Assembly: GCA_025354845.1 (NCBI GenBank)
Contig: JANXMD010000538.1
Location: forward strand, 1-5,723
DNA length: 5,723 nucleotides
Direction: 5' to 3'
Source of the DNA: Verrucomicrobiota bacterium
GTDB lineage: Bacteria > Verrucomicrobiota > Verrucomicrobiia > Limisphaerales > UBA9464
The position numbers and the translations under genes were made by a program. This document shows, piece by piece, positions 1-5,096 of this stretch (position 1 is the first letter of the stretch; each line of letters starts with the position of its first letter). Below the pieces are notes generated by a model. The model saw nothing but the letters and a program-made list of their open reading frames with translations. It was not told where the DNA came from and ran no database searches.

Positions 1-1
1 C

Positions 2-1252
2 AAGCTGGTGCGCCTGACCGCCGACGTGACCGACGACGTGCAAGTGCGGAATGTCGAATTCTATGTGGATGGCGTGAAGGTGGCTACGGATGGCAATTTC
101 CCGTTCGAGCACCGCTTTGTGGCGCCCACCCGTTCCGTCACCAAGAAGACCTTCACAGTTCGCGCCAAAGCCACTGACACTGGCGGCAATTTCACCTGGA
201 CGGACGAGATTCTGGTGACTCTTGTTCCCGACGCCACGCCGCCGCACGTCCTCCGCACCGTGCCGGCAGATGGAGCCATTACCGGGTCCACTCACGTGAT
301 TTCGGCCTACCTCAACGAACCGATCAGCGGGGCCACCGGTGCGACCTTCCGGCTCAAGACCGCCGGTCCCGATGGGATTCCCGGCAACGCTGATGACGTG
401 ATCGTGGCCAGCGGGCTGGTTGAATATCGCTCCGATATTAACGCCGTCTTCCAAACCTACGTTGCCGACCTGGCTCCCGGACTGTATTTGGGCGAAATCC
501 TGCCACCGTTGGCCGATCTGGCCGGGAATGGGGTCCAGCCGTTCACTTGGCGCTTCTGGATTATTGGCGGCAAGGATAGCGACCACGACGGCATTCCCGA
601 CGACATCGAACTGGCCATGGGATTGGATCCGAACAATCCCGACAGCAATGGAAACGGCGTGCTGGACGGTGACGAGGACTTCGATGGCGACGGCCTGTCG
701 AACCGTTGGGAGATTCTCTATGGGTATGATCCCCGCAAGCGGGACTCCGACGGCAACGGGGTCAATGACGGGGATGAGGACCCGGATTTTGACGGCCTGA
801 GCAACCTCCGGGAATTCCAATTGGGCACCAATCCCTTCAAAGCCGACAGCGACGGCGACGGCTGGGACGATGCGACGGAAGTGGCCGAAGGCACCAACCC
901 GCTGAGCCCCAATTCCGGAGCCAGGTTTCTGATCTCGTCGGGTGCTGTGGCCTATCTGAACGCCCTGACGGATCCGGTTCCCACCAGCACACCCGCGGTG
1001 CTGGCGTCCGCGCAGGTCAGTTTTCTGAACGGACTGACGGAACAACCCCCGGGCGGGCTGGTGCAGTTGGTAGTCACGCCCACCGTCAGTTACCTGAACG
1101 CCCTGAACGATATTCCTCCGACGGGAGTCAGTTACACACTGACCTCAACAACTGTGAGCTACCTGAACTCGGTGCCCGAGCCCGGGCCTGCATTGTGGCA
1201 ATTCTATACGCCTGTGATTTACTACGTGAATCAGGCTCCGATCCATCCCTGA
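2..1252 (+). CDS. Large extracellular protein, C-terminal part: Ig-like domains, TSP3 calcium-binding loops, VSYLN repeat tail (5' partial)
   Basis: The reading frame is open from base 2, so the gene begins upstream; the GTG at 8 lies inside a domain and is unlikely to be the start. Counting residues from that GTG, 1-77 resemble a bacterial Ig-like domain of the 'VEFYVDG' type (Big_7-like). Residues 78-187 resemble a Big_5/SbsA-like Ig domain (opens 'TPPHVLRTVPADGA', ends with 'LADLAGNGV'). Residues 190-301 carry six Asp-rich DxDxDG-type loops of bacterial TSP3 kind, expected to bind calcium and form a stiff stalk. Residues 314-414 are five copies of a VSYLN motif. There is no C-terminal membrane segment, LPXTG motif or recognisable type IX sorting domain. 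The stop lies 31 bp before the next gene with no hairpin between, which suggests one transcript. A role as a surface or matrix structural protein or adhesin is inferred; no enzyme domain is visible in this part, and the missing N-terminus could hold one. Confidence 0.88.
   Translation, partial: KLVRLTADVTDDVQVRNVEFYVDGVKVATDGNFPFEHRFVAPTRSVTKKTFTVRAKATDTGGNFTWTDEILVTLVPDATPPHVLRTVPADGAITGSTHVISAYLNEPISGATGATFRLKTAGPDGIPGNADDVIVASGLVEYRSDINAVFQTYVADLAPGLYLGEILPPLADLAGNGVQPFTWRFWIIGGKDSDHDGIPDDIELAMGLDPNNPDSNGNGVLDGDEDFDGDGLSNRWEILYGYDPRKRDSDGNGVNDGDEDPDFDGLSNLREFQLGTNPFKADSDGDGWDDATEVAEGTNPLSPNSGARFLISSGAVAYLNALTDPVPTSTPAVLASAQVSFLNGLTEQPPGGLVQLVVTPTVSYLNALNDIPPTGVSYTLTSTTVSYLNSVPEPGPALWQFYTPVIYYVNQAPIHP
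575..910 (+). repeat. TSP3-type calcium-binding loop array (protein repeat)
   Basis: Six acidic loops start at residues 190, 212, 224, 246, 258 and 280, counted from the GTG at 8. Examples are DSDHDG, DFDGDG and DSDGDG, most followed by an acidic residue at loop position 12. Spacings alternate 22, 12, 22, 12, 22, so the real unit is a 34-residue pair. The 22-residue members carry a short helix-like segment ending in a 'G-[LYT]-[DN]-P' turn. This matches bacterial TSP3 repeats, which bind calcium and act as rigid spacers in secreted proteins. Calcium binding is inferred from the family. Confidence 0.85.
947..1249 (+). repeat. Five-copy VSYLN repeat array at the protein C-terminus
   Basis: The motif V-[AS]-[YF]-L-N-[AG]-L, followed about five residues later by a Pro-rich turn, begins at residues 314, 337, 360 and 383. 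A degenerate fifth copy (VIYYVNQ) begins at 403. The first three steps are exactly 23 residues; the last is 20. Each motif is preceded by an alternating hydrophobic stretch (for example LVQLVVTPT), so each unit reads like a beta-hairpin closed by a Pro/Gly turn. The final copy ends at the stop codon, so the array forms the true C-terminus. I do not recognise the family. A small beta-solenoid, a binding array or a sorting tail are all possible. Confidence 0.75.
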
Positions 1253-1283
1253 GTTTCTTTCTGGCCCCCTAATCAATCATAAA

Positions 1284-3368
1284 ATGAAAATCAAGAACCA
1301 TGCCTCCCGGATTTTCGCCGCCGTTCTCGGGGTTTGGGTCATGCCGCTGCTATTTCAAGCGCAGGGACAGGCCGACTTGCCTTACGATAGCGGCTCCACC
1401 GGAGCGGATGGCGCCCTGACCTTCCGCAGCTTCCTGTCACCCGGTCGGCGCGACCATGGAATGGCCTATGACGAGACGCGCCACGAATTCGTGGTGTTCG
1501 GGGGTTATAGCGGCCGATCCAACAGCAATTTGGCCGACACCTGGACTTGGAGTGGCACGGATTGGAAGCTGAAAACTCCCGCTCAAAATCCCACGCTGCG
1601 TGAAGATATGGCATTGGCCTATGATGCTGAGCGAAAGCAAACGGTTCTGTTTGGCGGTGATAATGGTGGTGTTTTTTTTTCCGATACTTGGACCTGGGAC
1701 GGTACCAATTGGACGCAAATGAGTCCGGTCAATTCCCCCCCTCGTCGTACGCGGCATGCCATGGTGTATGATGCGACCCGCAAGAAGGTGGTGCTCTTTG
1801 GCGGATACAGTCCGGAAAAAGGCTACTTGAATGATACCTGGCTTTGGGATGGATCCAATTGGACTCAGATCACTCCTGCGGTTTCGCCAGGAGCGCGCGA
1901 TCGGCACGCCATGGCCTTTGACGCCGCTCGTCAGGTGGTGGTCGTGTTTACCGGCGGGGCCACTGGCGACCCTGCGACTTGGACCTGGGACGGCACCAAC
2001 TGGACTTCACTGACGCCTAATAACCGTCCGCCCCGACTTCAAGACTATGCGATGGCCTTTGACCTCGCCCGCGGGCAGACGATCTTGTTTGGCGGCTATA
2101 ATTTGGAGGTGGGGACTTACGATACGAATACTTGGGGGTGGGACGGGCTGAACTGGAACAATATTGCTCTGAACGTGGCCCCGACTGGACGCGCCAATCA
2201 CGCCATGGCTTACGATTTCACCCACAACCAACTTCTCCTTACAGGTGGGGCCGATAACATTGCCGAAACTTGGCTGCTCAATGGGACGCAATGGGATTTG
2301 TGGAGCGCTGACTACGCCCGCTTCGACATGACACCCAAAGCCGACGGGGTATGGAACTTCACGACCATCGACGTTCCCGCAGGATTGACGGTGTATTTCC
2401 AGCGCAACGCGGCCAATACGCCGGTGCGCTGGCTGGCGAGCGGGAATGTTAAGATCAACGGCTTTTTGAATCTCAATGGTGACGACGGATCCAACAACCC
2501 CAACCCCGGCAACGAAGCCAAGGGCGGGGCAGGGGGATATGCGGGAGGCTTGGGCGCCATCCGCTTTGATCAATCGAGCACGTACACGGGAACTCCGGGG
2601 CAGGGACCTGGCGGAGGGGCCCCCGGCGTCGGAGCGGTGGACAATTACAACGGTGGCCAGATTTACGCTCAGCAAGGGACTTACGCTGGCACCTACGGCA
2701 ATGCCTACATTCAACCGTTACTCGGTGGTTCTGGTGGCGGCGGTGGCGGTTCGGGCTATAGCAACAGCGGTGGCAACGGCGGCGGCGGTGGCGGTGGCAT
2801 TCTCGTTTCTTCCTCGCGGGACATCGTCATCAATGGCGGGATCTTTGCCAACGGAGGCCGAGGGAATAGTTACGCAGGATATGGCTCAGGCGGTGGGATT
2901 CGTCTGGTCGCCGATCGGATCAGTGGTGGCGGCTCATTGCAGGCCAATGGTAATGGTGGCGGCGCAGGTCGAATTCGTCTGGAGGCGTTTTACCGTTCGC
3001 TTGCCGGAAATACCTCTCCGGTGAGTTCGGTGAGCGCACCGATCGCCACGCGGAATTTCGACAACAGCAGTGCCCTGACCGTGTCCAAGGTGGCGGGTTC
3101 GGTGATCGCCCAACCGCCCACGGGAAGTTCGACCAATCCGGACGTGATCTTCACCGCGGCCGGTACCATCACCGTCGAGGTGAGCGGCAAGGGCATTCCG
3201 GATAACACTCCCGTGACTCTCCGTGTGACCACGGCGAACGGCGTCATCACCAAGCCGGCTCAAACCGATCCCGCCACGACACTCATTGGGGGCAAGGCGA
3301 GCTTCACGCTCACGGTGCCGGCAGGGCTTGGCACCATTCAGGCGTTCGCACAATTCACCCAACAATAA
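1284..3368 (+). CDS. Exported Kelch-propeller / Gly-rich beta-helix protein with Ig-like C-terminus
   Basis: This complete 694-residue protein has an N-terminal signal peptide: basic MKIKNH, hydrophobic residues about 10-24, and likely cleavage after A30 ('GQA|D') or A26. Residues 34-47 (YDSGSTGADGALTF) look like the opening strand of a bacterial beta-helix family. Residues 52-343 form six Kelch repeats of 45-51 residues, typically 'R-H-A-M-x-[YF]-D ... V-[VL]-F-G-G ... D-T-W-x-W-D-G-x-N-W', predicting a six-bladed propeller. From residue 347 (FDMTPKADGVWNFTTI) the beta-helix theme resumes: 'IDVPAGLTVYF', 'NAANTPVRWLASGNVKING', then a Gly-rich region (about 405-565) with 'GGGIRL' and 'GGAGRIRLEA'. 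Residues about 617-694 resemble a bacterial Ig-like domain ('VEVSGKGIPDNTPVTL'). ATG at 1284 is chosen because it gives a good signal peptide; no Shine-Dalgarno precedes it. Probably in one operon with the gene upstream. The role is likely extracellular binding or structure; the ligand cannot be read from the sequence. Confidence 0.92.
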   Translation: MKIKNHASRIFAAVLGVWVMPLLFQAQGQADLPYDSGSTGADGALTFRSFLSPGRRDHGMAYDETRHEFVVFGGYSGRSNSNLADTWTWSGTDWKLKTPAQNPTLREDMALAYDAERKQTVLFGGDNGGVFFSDTWTWDGTNWTQMSPVNSPPRRTRHAMVYDATRKKVVLFGGYSPEKGYLNDTWLWDGSNWTQITPAVSPGARDRHAMAFDAARQVVVVFTGGATGDPATWTWDGTNWTSLTPNNRPPRLQDYAMAFDLARGQTILFGGYNLEVGTYDTNTWGWDGLNWNNIALNVAPTGRANHAMAYDFTHNQLLLTGGADNIAETWLLNGTQWDLWSADYARFDMTPKADGVWNFTTIDVPAGLTVYFQRNAANTPVRWLASGNVKINGFLNLNGDDGSNNPNPGNEAKGGAGGYAGGLGAIRFDQSSTYTGTPGQGPGGGAPGVGAVDNYNGGQIYAQQGTYAGTYGNAYIQPLLGGSGGGGGGSGYSNSGGNGGGGGGGILVSSSRDIVINGGIFANGGRGNSYAGYGSGGGIRLVADRISGGGSLQANGNGGGAGRIRLEAFYRSLAGNTSPVSSVSAPIATRNFDNSSALTVSKVAGSVIAQPPTGSSTNPDVIFTAAGTITVEVSGKGIPDNTPVTLRVTTANGVITKPAQTDPATTLIGGKASFTLTVPAGLGTIQAFAQFTQQ
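1437..2312 (+). repeat. Six Kelch repeats (beta-propeller blades)
   Basis: Blades begin near residues 52, 103, 152, 202, 249 and 300, each opening with a Pro followed by a basic residue. Each has the Kelch double glycine after a hydrophobic strand (FGG in blades 1, 2, 3 and 5; FTGG in 4; TGG in 6). A Trp-rich strand (TWTWDGTNW type) closes the blade. Blade 6 is the most degenerate (TWLLNGTQW), as expected for an end blade. No Velcro-type strand exchange can be assigned with confidence. Confidence 0.9.
2724..2798 (+). repeat. GGN-rich low-complexity segment encoding a poly-glycine patch
   Basis: A run dominated by GGT/GGC codons encodes residues 481-505, almost all glycine with Ser/Asn interruptions. 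It belongs to the Gly-rich part of the beta-helix domain. The next residues (ILVSSSRDIVINGGIFANGG) show a return to regular strands, so the patch is internal to the protein and not a frameshift product. The repeated codons make it a plausible site of length variation. Confidence 0.7.
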
Positions 3369-3376
3369 GCGGGGCG

Positions 3377-3393
3377 CCTGCCAAAAAGGCAGG
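3377..3393 (+). terminator. Hairpin after the Kelch gene (possible weak terminator)
   Basis: A perfect 6-bp inverted repeat, CCTGCC - AAAAA - GGCAGG, starts 8 bp after the stop at 3366-3368. Only TT follows, so it lacks the U-tract of a classical intrinsic terminator. The right arm can also form a competing 5-bp hairpin (AGGCA-GGT-TGCCT, 3387-3399). It could slow or end transcription, or protect the 3' end of the upstream message. Confidence 0.4.
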
Positions 3394-3400
3394 TTGCCTA

Positions 3401-3431
3401 GGAATCTCGCGCTTGCCGCCAGCGCGATTCC
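3401..3431 (+). other. Strong intergenic stem-loop of unknown role
   Basis: The left arm GGAA(TC)TCGCGCT pairs with AGCGCGATTCC around the 7-nt loop TGCCGCC. This gives 11 base pairs interrupted by one 2-nt bulge that can slide by register. It ends 25 bp before the chosen GTG start of the haloperoxidase gene. No U-tract follows. It may be a terminator, a processing site, a 5' leader element, or a copy of a dispersed REP-like repeat; the sequence alone does not decide. Confidence 0.5.
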
Positions 3432-3456
3432 GTCGCGATTGATCGGCAGTTATCAC

Positions 3457-4821
3457 GTGAGCACTATTTCACGCGCAAACCCGATTCTTCGGAGGCTTTG
3501 CCTCGGACTTTGGCTGGGTCTCGTCCTGCTCACGGCCCGGGCCGATTCGCTGGACGACTGGGCCGGGGTTTATCTCCTGGCGTTGCGCGCTGAGAACGTC
3601 ACGGCTCCGCTGGGTGCCCGCAATACGGCGATCTTTACGCTGGCCGTGGCGGATGCGGTCAATGCGATCACGCATCAGTGGCGGCCGTTTCTTTTCACCA
3701 CCAATCTGCCGGGCCCGGTGGATATTGAGGCGGCCGTGGCGGGTGCCTCCTATCGCACCGGGATTGCGCTCTTTCCTTCGCGCCGTGCCGAGTTCGATTC
3801 GTTATGGAACCGCAGCCGGACGAATCTTCCCGCGACTCCGGCGCGCGATGCCGGCTTCCAACTCGGCTTCGCCAGTGCCGACGCCCTGTTGGAGGCACGC
3901 ACCGCCGACGGGAGCAATACCCAGGTGCCCTACATTCCGTCCGACAAGCCGGGCGCGTGGCGACGCACTTCGCCGTTCTTTCGGTTGCCCGATCTGCCGC
4001 ATTGGGGCTCGGTGAAACCCTTTGCGCTCACCAACGCCGCGCAGTTCCGTCCGCCCGGTCCGCCTGCCCTCAACAGCGACCGCTACGTCAGCGATTACAA
4101 CCTGACCAAAGGTGTGGGTGCGAAGACCAGCGCGAGCCGCACCCCTGACCAGACTCAGGCCGCGCTGTTCTGGAGCGATTTCACCGGAACGGTCACTCCA
4201 CCCGGCCACTGGACGCAGATCACACTCGCGCTCGCACAAAGCAACCACCTCGCCCTCGCGGACAAGGCGCGCCTGCTGGCGCTCGTGCACATCGCGCTCG
4301 CCGACGCGGGCATCGCGTGCTGGGACGCCAAATACACCTACAACTTCTGGCGGCCTGCCACCGCGACCGTCCGTGTGGACGACGGCAATCCGAACACCGA
4401 GCCGGACCCGACCTGGGAATCGCTGTTACCGGCACCGTCGTTTCCCGAATACGTGAGCGGCCACAGCACGTTCACCGGGGCCGGTGCGGAGGTGTTGCGG
4501 CGCTGGTTTGGGCGCGATGACCTGACCTTCACGGTCACCAGCGACACCGTCCCTGGCGTGACGCGCAGCTATTCATCGCTCAGTGCCGTGGCGACCGAGA
4601 TTGGAATGAGCCGTATTTGGGGCGGCATTCACTTTCACTCAGCCGACGCAGACGGACAGGACCTCGGCCGGAAGATCGGCGACTGGGTTTATGAACGATC
4701 TCTCCGTCCGATGGACCACGCCCGGTCAGGCAAACCTTCGTATTGGAAATGGGCGAGTCTGCTGGTCTTCCTTGGCCTGCTTTATGGCGCAACCCGCCGT
4801 AGCCTGAGTCCTTCTCGCTGA
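3457..4821 (+). CDS. Exported vanadium-dependent haloperoxidase-like PAP2 family protein
   Basis: With the GTG at 3457 as start the protein has 454 residues. Its signal peptide has basic RR at 12-13, a hydrophobic core about 14-25, and likely cleavage after A29 ('ARA|D'). The frame stays open back to 3286, but that extension overlaps the Kelch gene and translates the intergenic hairpins into an Arg-rich stretch, so I reject it; TTG 3439 is an alternative. Pocket residues of vanadium haloperoxidases are present: K292 and R299 (K-x6-RP in 'KYTYNFWRP'), S334-G335-H336, and R386 with H392 ('SRIWGGIH'). The 7- and 6-residue spacings match fungal vanadium chloroperoxidase (K353/R360, R490/H496). 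Such enzymes use vanadate and peroxide to oxidise halides; acid-phosphatase activity is the related alternative. An Asp is five residues after H392 (D397) instead of the usual four. Residues 433-445 form a hydrophobic tail followed by RR, possibly a membrane anchor. No Shine-Dalgarno is visible. Confidence 0.88.
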   Translation: MSTISRANPILRRLCLGLWLGLVLLTARADSLDDWAGVYLLALRAENVTAPLGARNTAIFTLAVADAVNAITHQWRPFLFTTNLPGPVDIEAAVAGASYRTGIALFPSRRAEFDSLWNRSRTNLPATPARDAGFQLGFASADALLEARTADGSNTQVPYIPSDKPGAWRRTSPFFRLPDLPHWGSVKPFALTNAAQFRPPGPPALNSDRYVSDYNLTKGVGAKTSASRTPDQTQAALFWSDFTGTVTPPGHWTQITLALAQSNHLALADKARLLALVHIALADAGIACWDAKYTYNFWRPATATVRVDDGNPNTEPDPTWESLLPAPSFPEYVSGHSTFTGAGAEVLRRWFGRDDLTFTVTSDTVPGVTRSYSSLSAVATEIGMSRIWGGIHFHSADADGQDLGRKIGDWVYERSLRPMDHARSGKPSYWKWASLLVFLGLLYGATRRSLSPSR

Positions 4822-4838
4822 CCCGTGTGTGTGCGGGA

Positions 4839-4861
4839 AGCACCGTGGGCGTGCTATCTTT
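4839..4861 (+). terminator. Terminator-like hairpin after the haloperoxidase gene
   Basis: AGCAC and GTGCT form a 5-bp stem (4839-4843 with 4851-4855) around CGTGGGC, followed by ATCTTT. It lies 17 bp after the stop. The stem is short and the T-run modest, so termination strength is doubtful. A second small stem (CCCG/CGGG, 4822-4837) lies just before it. Confidence 0.35.
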
Positions 4862-4942
4862 GCAGGTCTGAACCCCATTGGATCCCCCGAGCTCGTCGGA
4901 GCGTCACGGTTGTGATGGTGTCGCCCCGGCGGGACTGGCTAA

Positions 4943-4958
4943 TTCGAGGAACCTCGAA
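4943..4958. promoter_or_regulatory. 7-2-7 palindromic dyad, possible operator
   Basis: TTCGAGG - AA - CCTCGAA is a perfect inverted repeat with a 2-bp spacer, about 140 bp upstream of the RCC1 gene start. The short spacer makes it better suited to binding a dimeric protein than to forming an RNA hairpin. I could not find a convincing -35/-10 pair next to it, so an operator role is inference. Confidence 0.35.
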
Positions 4959-4993
4959 GCGACAACGATTCCGCCCGGATCGGGACTGCAAAC

Positions 4994-5024
4994 GGCGGCT
5001 GTCCCCGTGTGAAGGACGACCGCC
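4994..5024 (+). other. Stem-loop in the leader region of the RCC1 gene
   Basis: GGCGG (4994-4998) pairs with CCGCC (5020-5024), and inside it GTCC (5001-5004) pairs with GGAC (5014-5017). They are separated by a CT/GA internal loop in which one G-T wobble is possible. The apical loop is CCGTGTGAA. It lies in the 275-bp non-coding gap and could be part of a 5' leader, but I do not recognise a known riboswitch class. Confidence 0.4.
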
Positions 5025-5060
5025 AGCAGCCAATTGGGGTCTCTATCCTCGACCGCTCAA

Positions 5061-5088
5061 GGCGTTCCGGGTTTGACTCCGTGACGCC
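5061..5088 (+). other. Stem-loop immediately before the RCC1 gene start
   Basis: GGCGT (5061-5065) pairs with ACGCC (5084-5088), and inside it CGG (5068-5070) pairs with CCG (5079-5081), with a 2x2 internal loop and an 8-nt apical loop. Its 3' side ends 8 nt before the GTG at 5097, covering the area where ribosomes would load, so it could influence translation. Its architecture resembles the stem-loop at 4994-5024. Confidence 0.4.
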
Positions 5089-5096
5089 AAGAAACC

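Noticed and set aside
1172..1249. A 'VPEP' string 26 residues from the C-terminus of the first protein, resembling a PEP-CTERM sorting signal
   Set aside because: No continuous hydrophobic helix and no basic cluster follow it, and the string falls in the Pro-rich turn of the fourth VSYLN repeat, where the other copies have DPVP, EQPP and DIPP.
2007..2714. A 235-codon open frame antisense to the Kelch gene
   Set aside because: It is a shadow of the repetitive, GC-rich coding strand. It lacks a domain or a signal peptide, and the sense strand has strong family motifs.
3377..3431. An integron attC site
   Set aside because: No GTTRRRY/RYYYAAC core pair flanks the hairpins, and no integrase or cassette layout is visible.
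3286..3456. An upstream ATG extension of the haloperoxidase gene
   Set aside because: It overlaps the Kelch gene by 83 bp, would bury the signal peptide about 57 residues inside, and translates the intergenic hairpins.
4960..5030. A c-di-GMP-I (GEMM) riboswitch, suggested by GGGACTGCAAAC and the following stem
   Set aside because: The other conserved half (the CACGCACAGGGCAAACC-like block) is absent and the core string differs from GGACGCAAAGC. An Rfam search would settle it.
4825..5076. An 83-codon open frame after the haloperoxidase gene
   Set aside because: It is Arg/Pro-rich without a recognisable domain, begins in a GTGTGTGTG tract 3 bp after the stop, and runs through the hairpin-rich sequence; it is better explained as chance in GC-rich DNA.
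5073..5078. TTGACT as a -35 box for the RCC1 gene
   Set aside because: At 16-18 bp spacing the would-be -10 lies on the start codon region and does not resemble TATAAT; the TTGACT is also in the loop of the 5061-5088 stem-loop.
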